From Monosporascus cannonballus (Eukaryota > Ascomycota > Sordariomycetes > Xylariales), in NCBI GenBank assembly GCA_004154925.1, contig QJNS01000034.1:124001-188000 (forward strand): a stretch of 64,000 nt of DNA, given 5' to 3'. The notes under the pieces were generated by a model that was not told the origin of the DNA, searched no databases, and was given only the letters and a program-made list of their open reading frames with translations. The position numbers and the translations under genes were made by a program. Numbering within the stretch: the stretch's first letter is position 1; every line of letters begins with the position of its first letter. This document shows positions 45,321-56,687 of this stretch, piece after piece.

Positions 45321-46744
45321 AAATGGTTGGCCGCCGCCACACCGGCTGAGTCACCAGCCGCGGCGCTCTTTAGCGTCATTCTCCAAGTGAGCTAGGTTGA
45401 TAAGCGGCCAGCCTCAGACACCTCGCATGTTACATAAAGGGAAATTCCTGTACAGGATGGAGTCGAAAATGCGAAATCCTATATATATACTAGGTTCCCT
45501 TTAGGCTAGTAGTACCTTCTTTCTATTTATGGTTCAACCGCCAAGACGCCCGCAACACTTGACCTCCACCGCCACTTATCGATATTTATCTATACTTTGT
45601 AGTAACCATATACTCATTACTGCAACTTCGGGTTACAGCTCGCTGTCCTTTGCCGTGGATTTGCTCTGTTGGCCCACGGGGACCCGGCGCTACATCGTGC
45701 CTTCACCCAGGGGGGCGGCACTTGTAGTAGCCGCTGCGCACTGGGCAGTGTTAGCTGTACTCCTTAGCCGTGTTGAGCTTTTGTTCTGTGGCGCCGTGCT
45801 AACATGGAGGCTATGACTCTGTTATACTTGTGATAGAGCAACAGTATGAAGCTACTAGATACGGCATGCGCCAAGGGACTCTGTAAGGAATCCAAAATTG
45901 AGAATATTCTAACGTCAAAACCCTGTGTGAATAGCCGCTGATATGGTCTGACTACGATAACAAGGGGTCATGTCATGCACGACAGGGCCTCTTTGCAACG
46001 AGGTCTTTCCTATATAATACCTCAAACTGTCGCCGTAGAAATTCAGCAAGCAAAACTCCCTTGGCCCAGTGAGCTAGGTTAGTCCCTATTATGCGCCTCT
46101 GTTGATCCTTATTATACCGCTCCGGGGCTTCTAAACTTCGACATAACGAGAGGCCAAATCTCCTGGGTGCGGTCGATGGTAGGACAACCATGGAGCGCAT
46201 AGCACTCTCGATCGCGCTACCCGTCACAATTACGGTCGTTCTATGTGTTTTAGTTGTGATTATTTCTACACGACGCCGACGATCCCGGGCCGAAGACCCT
46301 CCGGATACCGTCCTTCGGATTGACCAGTTCCAAGAAGTTACCATTCAGCGAGAATGGTTTACCGGCATCGTGGTTTACAGCCTGTACAGACATTTAAGAA
46401 ACAAAGTTCTTGACAGCCTAGGGAGAAGATAGAACCATATCTCTGCAGTGGAGTTGCGCTAGAGTTGGGGGTTCGACTCTGATGGTTGAGACTTTGCCTA
46501 CAGCTGCGAACCAGGTAGGAGAGTGCAGGTTGATATTGCTGCTCTTTATGAGGGCATTAAGGTTTCATAGTTATTATATCTCAACATATACGCATAAAAA
46601 TGTGTCATGCCTAGGGGAGATGATATGCTAATGTTCAGGCTCACTCTCTAGAGTCATACTGTCATAAATCGATTCTATGACTGTTCCTTGATTGCTGCTA
46701 TATTTCCTTACCGGTGACCCTAGAACGACCTGCTATCTATGCCT
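45321..46744. other. Gene-poor stretch
   Basis: 1.4 kb without a gene I can support. The 80-codon frame at 46190-46432 (+) begins with a hydrophobic segment (ALPVTITVVLCVLVVII) followed by STRRRRSR, a stop-transfer pattern that could be the last exon of a single-pass membrane protein, but I find no upstream exon. A 95-codon frame at 45529-45816 has no recognised content. Confidence 0.4.
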
Positions 46745-47857
46745 CTACCTTCCATCCGTCTTCGTGTTGGTCTCAATAGGAATGACCACCAAGCTTGTTG
46801 GCACGGGCCGGGCTCCATGAGTTCCTAAAGGGTCAGTGGGAAGGGGCTTCATGCTCCGTGTATGAGTTAGTCCAGGTACGGTAGGAGCTAGGCTATGTCG
46901 CCCGGAATCTCCCCGTGCAGTACCGGGAGCGGGATCGGGGAATCCGTGGGGTTTGCTCATGCCCTGAACACAGACCCGCTCTCCTGGTTCGAGCGGGCAG
47001 TCTCCATCGCCCGAAACAGAGAGACTGGGGTTCAGCGCCAAAAAGTCGTTCAGGGAAAGCTTATGCTTGCTCGCGATCTCCTCACATGTGTCCCCCTTTG
47101 CTATCAGGTAGGTGCGTGCGCAGTTAGTAGCCGGATGGCTGAACACCGCGTTTGTGGCAGCGCTTGGCGTTGCAGATACTGGTCGTGTTGCCGTGCTGAC
47201 AAGCCTCGTCGGCGAGATGGAGGGATGCCGAGCTTCTCGTAGGCATATTATCTGCTCGACCTTGAGTTGGTTGCATCTTGCCGAAAGCTCGGGGTTTAGT
47301 TCGAGAAGTCTGTCTAATGGGATTCCATTGTCAGAGCTAATGGTGTCGCAAGTGTCACCTAGTTGGATCTTATAAAAGAGTACACATGGAGAAGCTCCTA
47401 GGTATGGGAACCCTGTAGGGGCTACGGGGAAGCCGGTGATTGTCACTTCAATAAATCTCAAGCCAGATATTTCAGGGGTACTGCTGGAGAGGGGCAGAGG
47501 CTTTGGGTCACTTAGAGACGCTGTTTCGAATGGTCTAGCGTTAGGATGCGTACTAGGAGGAAGGAAGGAGTCATCCATCTCCCCAGGATTTGGGCTAGTC
47601 GTCGGAATGTCGCTCGTTCTGTAAGGGAGAGGTAATAACATTCCGGGAAAAGCCTCATGATGCCACGTTGCTGTAGTCGTGCCGGGGTTATAAGGCTTCA
47701 AGGTTGTCCTTGTTGAGTGAACAATCGCCGTCGAAGTAGTCGCTAACGTAGCTGTGCTGAGAGCGCAGGGGGTAAGGAGGCGACCTTCATTCTCCTCGGC
47801 TTGCACCGCCCGCCCTGAGGCACAAACCGGCAATAGCCAGGCATACTGTCTCCTCAT
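46745..47857 (-). CDS. Secreted LysM-domain protein (two LysM modules)
   Basis: 370 residues, single exon. It begins with a short hydrophobic leader (MRRQYAWLLPVCASGRAVQA) suited to secretion. A long Ser/Thr/Pro-rich region (about 25-150) is likely O-glycosylated. Two LysM modules follow. The first starts at CVLFYKIQLGDTCDTIS and includes LLELNPEL and ICL; the second starts at CARTYLIAKGDTCEEIAS and includes FLALNPSLS and VCV. The Cys flanking each module is typical of fungal LysM proteins, which bind chitin or related N-acetylglucosamine polymers. Some are secreted effectors that shield fungal walls or chitin fragments, others act on the fungus's own wall; sequence alone does not decide. No chitinase domain is attached. 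Confidence 0.85.
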   Translation of the reverse strand: MRRQYAWLLPVCASGRAVQAEENEGRLLTPCALSTATLATTSTAIVHSTRTTLKPYNPGTTTATWHHEAFPGMLLPLPYRTSDIPTTSPNPGEMDDSFLPPSTHPNARPFETASLSDPKPLPLSSSTPEISGLRFIEVTITGFPVAPTGFPYLGASPCVLFYKIQLGDTCDTISSDNGIPLDRLLELNPELSARCNQLKVEQIICLREARHPSISPTRLVSTATRPVSATPSAATNAVFSHPATNCARTYLIAKGDTCEEIASKHKLSLNDFLALNPSLSVSGDGDCPLEPGERVCVQGMSKPHGFPDPAPGTARGDSGRHSLAPTVPGLTHTRSMKPLPTDPLGTHGARPVPTSLVVIPIETNTKTDGR

Positions 47858-48501
47858 TTCTTTGGGTTCGTTTACTTCTCGCTTCGCTCTCTGTGTAGTT
47901 GCAAGCTCGGGGAATTGTTTGGTGATAGCACTATATAAGGGAGCAGAGACGAGAAAGGACCTGGTAGTGCTTGCAGCCCGGAGTCTCCACTGCTTTTATA
48001 AAACTTCGGGAGAGATGTATGAGTCTATGAGCCCGATTACTCAATCGATTCATCACGACTCTCGGATTGTCGAGTCGGTCAGAGCGACACCGGTCTAAGG
48101 ATTTCTGACTCAAAAAACAGGCATTCAATGGTAATGACCGGATTAATGAATGGATGAGTTAGCGGAATTCTTATGAGTAATCAAGTAATAGCTACCAGTA
48201 ATATATGGTTATCGCCGTTGCGGGAAGGCATCGTTAAACTTCAGCGCTCGCACAACGGCACCACTGCGATGACAACGTCTACACAAGCTGTCCTACTCGT
48301 TCATGTTCAAAAGTTCTTCCATAATGAAGCTGTGCCTTATAAGGGAGTCTTGCTGGCCAGCATAGATCCATGGTAGAATGTATAAAGTGGTTTCTTGGGA
48401 TGCCAGCAGGTTGTGCGTGCACGCAGAGTGGATTAGCTTAAACCGTATACGAGATGTTGTACAAGAGGATACCATCCAGTTAGAATGGCGTCGAGGCCTT
48501 T
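47858..48501. other. Intergenic, promoter side of the LysM gene and 3' side of the TMEM14 gene
   Basis: 640 bp without a recognised gene; open frames here are short and unremarkable. Confidence 0.4.
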
Positions 48502-48948
48502 TCAAACTCCATACCTAAACTCCCTTACTTTCTTCTGATAATAGTATGTTGCAAGCCCGCCAGCCGCGGCAAGGCCAAGCGGCACAGGAGCGCGTCCTCC
48601 GGTCTTGATGACTCTGGGAACCGCAGATGCAAGCAAGAAGATACTGTTTCCGAGTGCAAGCTCAGTACCGTAGTCTTTATTTCCCTTGATGAGATATCCT
48701 GGCCGTGTTAGTCAGTATACAGAGGCCTTGTGCCAAAGAGACCCCCAAGGAGTAATCACTAACCGGCATACGCATATGATACCCCAAGTCCGACTCCGGC
48801 CACAAGGGACGGTGTTGAGCGTGTTCGGATGTAGCCGACCGTTCCGCCTACGGCCACTATCAATTGCGAGGTTAGAGCTTCAGGACTAAAGTTTGGGATA
48901 CTAAGACTTACAGAGACCGGCTAGGGTAAATGAGGGATGCTCAGCCAT
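48502..48948 (-). CDS. TMEM14 / UPF0136 family small membrane protein, three exons
   Basis: Exons on the minus strand: 48912-48948, 48764-48856, 48502-48698. Donors are GTAAGT and GTTAGT, acceptors ATAG and CCAG, phases consistent, giving 108 residues. The product is almost entirely helical and Gly/Ala-rich with three to four membrane segments (VGGTVGYIRTRSTPSLVAG, GVGLGVSYAYAG, TELALGNSIFLLASAVPR, PLGLAAAGGLATYYY), matching the TMEM14 family's length and Gly-rich pattern. In animals, members sit in the inner mitochondrial membrane (TMEM14C in porphyrin transport); the role in fungi is not established to my knowledge. It was found by splicing, because no single frame shows it. Confidence 0.85.
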
Positions 48949-50430
48949 TGTAGCTCAGACTGGGGGTCAACCGTCGATAGGAGGGGCTTGGGATAGAGCG
49001 CGTGTTGGCGGAATCAGACAGACTCAGACTCGGTCAAGATTGATTGGCGCAAGGGAAGGTGTTGACCTTGGCGAAAAACTTATGGTCAAAGCTTTTCGGC
49101 TGACTAAGGCGACGAGGAACTTCGTAACTTACGGTACGAGCTTAGGTACTTACCATATCAGTCTGTTGCATCAACTTCATCTTGCATTCATATTTACCAT
49201 TGAGTCAACGGCGGCACCAAAATGTTATCTTCTTTCCCCATCGGTGTATTGCGACTATATCAAATCGTGGCTCTGCGAGTTTCTAGCCATCCAAACAAAC
49301 TTACCACGCGCAAATCTACACTCGGAATATGGGGAACGCTGACCAGAGCTATGGCTGAGCTGCCGGAAAGCCACAGTTCCGACGCCACAATTGCCGATCT
49401 CGAGTCGAAGCCCAGTTTTCCGGCTCTGTTCCTGATTCTTATGCGGCTTCCCGGAGTACTGCATTATCAATATATGGCATGAATAGATGAGAGGTACGCT
49501 TTTTTCACCGTCTCTCGCGTTAGGTCTTCAGGAAGACGTTTCAAACGCAATCCCTTACGATTGAAGCCACTGTTAGTCTTTAGGTACGACACAAACACAG
49601 GGCCAGTTGACCGGCTGTCAGCCAGGAACAGAGTTCTGACAGGACATGTACTCTGGCACCCCCTTTCGTTCCTCAACGGAGAAAAGTTTCATTGGACTGA
49701 ATACAGGCGGTCAAAATAGGGGCGATTCTTGCAAATCGTGGAGTGGAGGAAAACCACCCAAGAGTACATAGGGGAAAGGCTCGACCGCAAGAGCTACTTA
49801 ACAAAGATTTGACCATGTCGTCATACATGGAGGACCCTTGTCTCTCGTCAGCCTATCAACGACGTCGATCACGCCGGGTCATCGCTCGAAAAGGCAATGA
49901 ATGACAACCCTTTTCGAACGAGCACAAACCAAGTTTTGCTGTATTATCCGATACTCCATTCAACGGTGACGAGATCAGGCCGCTTTTATCCCAGATTGAT
50001 TATGATGTAGCGGGAGGCCCGGACCCTTGTCTGAGCTGTGGCCTAGGCTAGCAAGCGCTTGCAATGAGTCCTGTGATTGTAGTTGCAGAGTATCGCCCGG
50101 GATTTGTTGATGTAGGTCTGCCTCGCAGTAGGGTTGCCGTTACGTAGGAGGCACAGAGTCTTGGCTTACCCATCCTCCCGCGTTACCTGAATGTTACGAT
50201 GGCATTTGCCCCCTGCCGGCATGCATCTCGACGCCTGTGATTTTCATTTAAGAGCTGCTTTGGTGACCTCATCCTCGCTTCGGTATCTGCTTGGCTCGCC
50301 AATACCAAAGCTACGCTGAATACTGGTGTGGCAACCCTCCCACACACATACGGCAAGCACACGAGCATGTTACCAGCAGGAGCAGAGGCGAGATAATACT
50401 GCAGAATATCCGGTCACCCCCTTCCCGAGA
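48949..50430. other. Gene-poor stretch
   Basis: About 1.5 kb with short frames only (49040-49342, 49222-49482, 49467-49676), none recognised. It includes the promoter of the TMEM14 gene and that of the kelch gene. Confidence 0.4.
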
Positions 50431-53104
50431 ATGGCATTCACCAGGATTCGCCACAGCCTATCTGATCCCGGCGGTCAGCAAGCTGCGCCGGCACGCCCGA
50501 AATTCAATACTTTTATCACCTCAGACCAACTAAGAGAAAGCTCTACGTTACCGGTGTCCAGCAACATACGAAAAGGGCGGAGGTCGATATTTAGGGAGGA
50601 AGGTCTAGAGATTAGCGACCATGGCGTAGAGCCACCACGGAGGACATCTACGAGCGTTGGAGACAAAGAGTCCCGCGAAGACACGGGGTTAAGATCCGAG
50701 TCGACGAGACCGTCCGAACAGCGATCGCCAGAGGCGCAAGACGAGTCAAAAGGCATAACGAGGTGGTTATCGAAGAAATTGGGCGCGGGAAAGCGCCCAA
50801 GGCTCGTCAAATCAGCTACCAGTGGGCCTCCCTCCGCGGCCATCTCGTCAAGGGTCAGCACGGTCGTCCTGCTCATTGCGGTTGTCCTCCCCTATTCTAG
50901 TTATAATAATGGCCGCCAGACGGCTAAGATCAGTGGTGCGGATGCGGCGGTGATCACCACCTCCGAAAACGTCCTTGCGGCGCGTCAAAATAGTCCCACC
51001 GATGCCTGCACGCGGTGGGCAGGTCAATGTGAGTATCATAATGCTCCAGCTACATGGTGATCATGTGCTAACGGGATTAAGCAGCCGTTCTTAATGGCAC
51101 GATGTACATCTACGGCGGGCGGTCGAAGACCGGGGGTAACCAAACCTCAAATACGTGGAGTATGTGCGCTTCTCCGAAGTTGTCGACGAGCACTTGTATG
51201 GTGGCCAGTTCTCCGATGACCCCCAGAGGACACCGGAACCCGTCTCGACATGGATGTACGATATCGAATCGTCGACTTGGACCGAATTCGAGGACCCGCG
51301 AACATCCGCCGGCAACTACTCCACCCCAGGGGGCGAGCGCGTACAGCGGTCTTCAGAGGACGCCGGTGTCTCGGTACCCGAGCTCGGCGTGAGCTGGTAT
51401 TTCGGCAGCCATCTGGACATGTACACCACGCCGGGCTGGTCCAACCAGGTAGCGCGCGTGTACCTCAGAAGCCTTCTCGAGTTTACGCACCCCGGCTACA
51501 GCAACAGCGGCGGCGACGATCTCCACAATTCTGGTGCTCCCGAGGGTGGCGCCTACCGAAACATCACCCAGGGCGGCATCCAGAACGAGCGAGGGTTCAC
51601 GGAGCGGGCAGACGACGTGCTCGTCTACGTGCCCGGCTGGGGACCGAACGGCATCCTGCTCGGACTCGGCGGCGGCTCCGTCGGCGACCACGAGACCACG
51701 GACGCCTTCGCCTCCATGACGACCATCGACGTGTACGACATCAAGACGAGCGAGTGGTACCACCAGGAGACGCGGGGAGAGGCGCCGCGCGTCCGCGTCA
51801 ACCCCTGCGCCGTCGTCTTTTCGGCACCCGACGCCAGCTCCTTCAACATCTGCATGTACGGCGGGCAGAACCTGCTGCCAATCGGTGAGCAGACGCAGTA
51901 CACGGATGTCTGGATCCTGACTGTGCCGTCCTTCACCTGGATCAAGGTGGACATAGACTCCCCCTCCTACGAGCCGCCAGCTCGCGCCGGCCACCACTGC
52001 GCGCCCCGCGACGGCCAGCTCGTCGTCGTCGGGGGCTACGTCGGTGAGAACATCGCCTGCGACAGCCCGGGCGTCTACGTGTTCGACGTGTCGGGGCTGC
52101 AGTGGAGGGACCGGTTCGAGGCCGCGGACCATCCGGCCGACGACCACGCCGACAACTCGGTGCTCGCCGGCAGCTACAGCTACCGCGTGCCGGAGCCCGT
52201 ACAGAGCGTCGTGGGCGGCGACGCGGTGGGCGGCGACGCGGAGGGCGGCGCGACGGCCACCACTCCCGCCGCGGGGCCTGCGGCCTCTGGACCGTTCGCC
52301 ACGGGGCAGGCGCCCGTATTCACCGTCACGGCGCCCGCGAGCACGGCGACCGTGACGACCGAGCCCGACGGCGCGCCAACCGGCGACAGTCGCGGCGGAG
52401 GTACGGACGCGGGCAAGATCGTGGCGGGCGCCATCGCGGGCCTCGCGGGGCTCGCGGCCCTCTACCTCGGCTTCTGCGCGTGGCTGTACCGCCGGCAGGT
52501 CGGCGCCTACAAGCGGCACATGGCGGTCGCGAACCGGTACAGCAACGAGGCCGGAGATGGCGAGGAGGGCCTCCTCGCCGGCGCCGGCGCGGGGGGCGTC
52601 CGCGAGAAGCTGCGAAAGCACGCCCCCGGGAGCCACGGGCGGCGATTGAGCGAGGGGAGAAGCAGCGGCGATGGCCCGGCGGTCGAGCAGTTCGGCTGGG
52701 TCGGCCAGCAACAGCAGCCGCCGGCTTCCGGGTTGGTGACGCGGGCGCGCGCGTCCGAGGACGCGGCGGCGACGGCGAGCACCTGGGAGGGCACCAACAC
52801 GAGCAGCTCGGGCCCCGGCAGCGCGGGGGCCGCGGCGTCCGGCGGTCCTAACAACGGCAGGCAGGGGCGCGCGAGCCTGCAGCCGCGGCCGAGCGAGGAC
52901 CGCAGCCCCTGAGGCGCCGGCTACGACGGCTACGCGAGCGGCGGCGGCGGCGGGGTGATCGGCAGGAACAAGAGCGACGCGAGCGCGGGCAGCGGCGGAT
53001 CCGTCGATGGCCTGCTCGACGGCCGGGAGCCCAACTTCTTCGGCGTCGTGCTGGGACCGCGGAGGGCGCTGCGAGTCGTCAACGGCATGGAGAACGAGGT
53101 GTGA
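50431..53104 (+). pseudogene. Kelch-repeat transmembrane protein gene, probably broken
   Basis: Exon 1 is 50431-51028 (intron donor GTGAGT), exon 2 starts at 51085. The product begins with a basic, Ser-rich region and a membrane segment (VSTVVLLIAVVLPYS, about residue 145). The kelch part begins LNGTMYIYGGRSKTGG and continues with RVYLRSLLEFTHPGYSN, VNPCAVVFSA, MYGGQNLLP, ILTVPSFTWIKVD and VVVGGYVGE. A second membrane segment follows (IVAGAIAGLAGLAALYLGF) and a Gly/Ser-rich cytoplasmic tail. Two defects: near 51150 the frame must shift after NQTSNTW to continue as LYGGQFSDDP, and about 50 residues usual in this family are missing there. Also, a TGA at 52910-52912 ends the frame, yet the following 63 codons read a family-like C-terminus (EPNFFGVVLGPRR, LRVVNG) to TGA at 53102. 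A sequencing error cannot be excluded. Confidence 0.65.
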
Positions 53105-53588
53105 GGGATGACTTGCTGCTGGCGAGCAGCTGGCTAATGCCCAACCCTCCTTCGTCTTTTTATTCTGCCGAGGAACAGCTAATTCGGGGGCGTGACGGTA
53201 CCGGAGTACTACCTACATGCGTGTGCTGCCGCCCGATATATGAATGATGCATGAAGTAGTTGCGGAATTGGTTTAGCACTCGTTCAGTTGATACCCCAGT
53301 CAGCTTATCGTTCTAGCGCAATTGTTCTAGGATAGCCCCCTAATAGTTATACATAATGTGAATCTTACGTCTCATCGCGATATAGATAGTCCCGATATAA
53401 CAATGCGACATCCATATTTACACAACTAGAGCGCCATACGGGTTCTTTCTGTATCTACATAACCCAATCACGCCCAAATTCCGAATTGCACGCGTGACCA
53501 CTTAACTCCTTCACGCCAGCCTATGAAGGCAATCCTGCACGTACCCAAGGGATATAGCCAACGCAAAATACCAAACTATACCCACACC
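53105..53588. other. Intergenic space between convergent genes
   Basis: 480 bp between the kelch gene and the next gene on the minus strand; no feature recognised. Confidence 0.45.
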
Positions 53589-54851
53589 CTAATTCAAGCG
53601 ATACAAAGGCCGTTCCGAGGCGATCGAGTCCACGGTATTTAGATTGAGGATGCCCAGGTTCAGGTTCTCACACATATTCGTCAGGAACCGCTCGACCCAG
53701 GATGCCTCGGTCGTGTTCCCCGTCTGCTTCAGCCTGTCTACGGTGTCCAGCGCGAGGCAGATGAGTCTCCTCCGTGATCGATCCCCCATCCTGCTATCTG
53801 TGACATCCCGCGCCTTGCCGTCTCTGCTGTGCATGTAATAGACGGCGGCGTCTGACGAGGGGGACGTAGGGTGGTGTAGTTCGAGATGCGCCATGTCGAG
53901 CGGGAGGTTGTAAGGCCGCCCCTGTTGGACGAAGGCTTCGAAAAGGGCAACTGAGGGCTTTGGCCGCTCAAAGGCGTCGACTGTAGAGGCCCATGAGAGG
54001 CTGGCCCAGTTGTGCTTGACACTGAGGTTTGCTATCCGATAATCTTTGGGCAGTAATTTATACGCACGTAGCAATGCCGAATATGACGTGTCAAGGTTCG
54101 ACTTGGCCTCGGCGGCTGTCGAATGGCTAGTCTCCTGGATCATAGTGTTGAGGAGCTTGAAAAGCGGCTGAGCATTGAGCTTGCCGAGTCCACTCTCCAC
54201 CTCCATAACCCTCAGGCGCTGGACAGCCAGCTGTGACAACCACGTCCAGGCAACCTCTTCTAGTCCCTCGGCATACATGAACGGAACCAGCTGTTGTACC
54301 AAGGCGGGATCCGATAGGAACCGAAGGTCGTTCTCTTGGCCGGACGCCCGGAGCCATTGAAGTACGCGGAGACCTGCACCTGTGGCAGCTAGATCTGCCC
54401 TAGTATCCGATGACTGTTCATTTGCGACCTGGGCACGGACCGTAGCAAGGAAACCGGCGGCTCGGCGAGGGGTCATAAGACCTTTAGCCACGGCCGCGTC
54501 GAAGACGTCGAAGGGGTTTCTGGTTGACGCGGGTACAGTCAATTTTGGGTCTTGGGTGGGGTGGGAGAAGAGCGGATTGGATAGGATTGCTCGTAAATGA
54601 CGGTCTGTCGGGCGGTGTCTCATAGCCGTAGTGGTAGTCTTAGGAGAGGGCTCCTCGCTCTTGGCTGCTGGTAAAGCGGCGGCGGCATCTTCGGATTGCC
54701 ACGGGTGTTCTTTGTCGAGGTTCTTGCGGAAGGAAGAGGTAATTGAGTCGAGTAGCTGTTGGGATTCCCTGCGACTCAGAGGCAGTGGCTGGTGTATTTG
54801 GGGCAGGAAGCCCCTCTTCAGGGAGTTGAGGGTGGGTGTTCGAACCACCAT
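53589..54851 (-). CDS. Conserved fungal protein with mitochondrial-like N-terminus, function unknown
   Basis: 420 residues, single exon. The N-terminus is rich in Arg/Lys/Ser/Leu without acidic residues for about 28 residues (TPTLNSLKRGFLPQIH, PLSRRESQQLL), as in mitochondrial targeting sequences. HRPTDRHLRAILSNPLF and NPFDVFDAAVAKGLMTPRRA follow. The rest is helical, without membrane segments or metal motifs. I have the impression of a conserved ascomycete family, possibly in mitochondrial gene expression, but I cannot name it. The pattern of paired helices is compatible with a helical-repeat fold; this is inference. It is divergent from the DEF1-like gene, with a 1.8-kb region between their starts. 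Confidence 0.75.
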   Translation of the reverse strand: MVVRTPTLNSLKRGFLPQIHQPLPLSRRESQQLLDSITSSFRKNLDKEHPWQSEDAAAALPAAKSEEPSPKTTTTAMRHRPTDRHLRAILSNPLFSHPTQDPKLTVPASTRNPFDVFDAAVAKGLMTPRRAAGFLATVRAQVANEQSSDTRADLAATGAGLRVLQWLRASGQENDLRFLSDPALVQQLVPFMYAEGLEEVAWTWLSQLAVQRLRVMEVESGLGKLNAQPLFKLLNTMIQETSHSTAAEAKSNLDTSYSALLRAYKLLPKDYRIANLSVKHNWASLSWASTVDAFERPKPSVALFEAFVQQGRPYNLPLDMAHLELHHPTSPSSDAAVYYMHSRDGKARDVTDSRMGDRSRRRLICLALDTVDRLKQTGNTTEASWVERFLTNMCENLNLGILNLNTVDSIASERPLYRLN

Positions 54852-56687
54852 ATTGAAAAGGAAGACTGGTAAATGGTCATGCCCTTAGACTAGGCAAAGT
54901 CCCTCTACCATCCGTCATACGGGGCTAATTGGTACCGGTGGTGGTTATTGTATTATCGGCCTCAGGGAACCGTGTAGAGCATCAACGTCATTGGGGAGTA
55001 TAACCATATCCAGATAGCGATCGCACCATGTTTTGAGCCGGGTCGGAAGCGGTGGTGACCGGTGAAAGCTCGGACCACAGACCACACAGCCTTAAAGCCG
55101 TGGAACCTGGGCGGCTAATTGGAGTCCAGATGTGACAGCTGGCAACCGTCTGTCGGTGTTCACTGGTCTCCACTGGCGTCGGGACCTGAGGGCGATCGGT
55201 CGGAGGGCCAACCCCAGAAATTCAAGTATGAACCAATGCAGATTGCGGATAAGGTACCCACCCCTTGGATAAGCACTGTATCTTCTTGCCAACCTTGTCT
55301 TTTTCACATCCCATTCCCAGAATTCCCATGACGCAAAAGTCAACTTACCTACCTTTGCAGTGAAAGCATATGAATCCCTGCAACTACTAGGTACCTAATG
55401 TGAAATAAATCAGCCATGCTAAAATATTTTAATTAATAGCTCTATAAGCTTAACCTGCCCATACAATTCCTTAAGGAGGCCTCATCTTGTAAGCTACAAA
55501 TCTATGCACCTATATCCCAATTATCAGAATTGCTTTGAAGAGGGGCCAAAAGACCCCTCCGTTGATTGGCTGTTAGTGGGTCTATATTAGGTAGGTACCT
55601 GAAAACACCTTAAGTCGTGCACCGAATCACAGGTATCGACGATCTCCACTTGCCCTAAGCTCATCCACCCAGGTAATGCTCGCGGTCGCCGACGGTGCCC
55701 AGAGAGCCCGCCCTTCTGTAAATGGTAGGTCCCTGAAGTGCCTTGGCTTGACCTCTCAATTAAGTTCAGCTGGGATCCAGAAAGCCTTAGCCAGTCACGA
55801 CCCGATAAAGAGATCCAACATTCCACTTTGGGCATCTTGGTCATGTATGCAAGAAGAGGGTTTTTTTAGCATGGGATATGGGTAATCCATCCAAGTTACA
55901 AATTGTGCTCCGGGTAAGGGTTCATTGAATAACCTAGGTAACTGCGTAGGTGCACCTTGTCGATTGAAATTCCCTGGGTTTTAATGCTGTCACGAGACGG
56001 TTACATACCCAGGTAGGGTATAGGAAGATATTGCTGGCTTGTAGGTAGGTACATTAATGCCGGGACAAGTATGTACCATGTACCTATGTACACATGTGAG
56101 TGCTACTGAGGTATGGTCGGTCGCCTACCTCGAGTAACAAAAAAAGTACATCAAATTCCTTACCTGTGGCTAATGGCGTTCTATCCAATGTACCTCGGCG
56201 TTGAACTACCCAAGCACAAGTACACGTAGGCTCATTTGTGTGGTCTGTTTCTTGCTGCCGTCTTTTTCCGCCAGGTGCCGTAGATACCTATGGCGCTAGA
56301 GGTACAGGTAGCCTAGCCTGAAAAGTACCTACACCACTCAAAGTACATACAAACCACCAGCATAAGGTACTTGGAAAGGGTCATCAGCCTCATCCATCCG
56401 CAGTCGGTCATTCTTCGATTTTAGTGACCTGATCACCTTCTTCCCTTCTCCCAGTAGAAACACCACAACAATCCCCCTACGACAAGTCACAACGTCACAA
56501 CGTCGCCCCGTTTCGCTTCCTCATCGCCCTTGTTCTATCCCCGTTCCCTCCGGTTGATAATACCCACACACATCGGACTGATTGACTGATTGACTGATTG
56601 ATTGATTCGGTCGTCAATCTTCCCCTTCTCCGAAGGGAATCAATTTTATCTAGCTTGCTTCACACATCGCTGTGTATCTCAGAAATA
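54852..56687. promoter_or_regulatory. 1.8-kb divergent promoter region with clustered GTACCT/AGGTAC motifs
   Basis: No gene seen between the two divergent starts. From about 55340 to 56380 the sequence is dense in TAGGTA, GGTACCT, GTACCTA and GTACATA variants, for example around 55590, 56045-56095 and 56285-56370. A pyrimidine-rich tract (about 56440-56560) and a short TGATTGAC/TGATTGAT tandem (about 56577-56606) lie just before the DEF1-like gene. Similar motifs are seen again near 60705-60730. Role not known; transcription-factor sites or a dispersed simple sequence are both possible. Confidence 0.45.

Noticed and set aside
51353..52711. 452-codon ORF on the minus strand
   Set aside because: Shadow of the GC-rich kelch gene; Arg/Ala/Gly-rich with no domain, while the plus strand has clear kelch and membrane segments.
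52910..52912. TGA as a selenocysteine codon
   Set aside because: Filamentous ascomycetes lack the selenocysteine system to my knowledge; nonsense mutation or readthrough is simpler.
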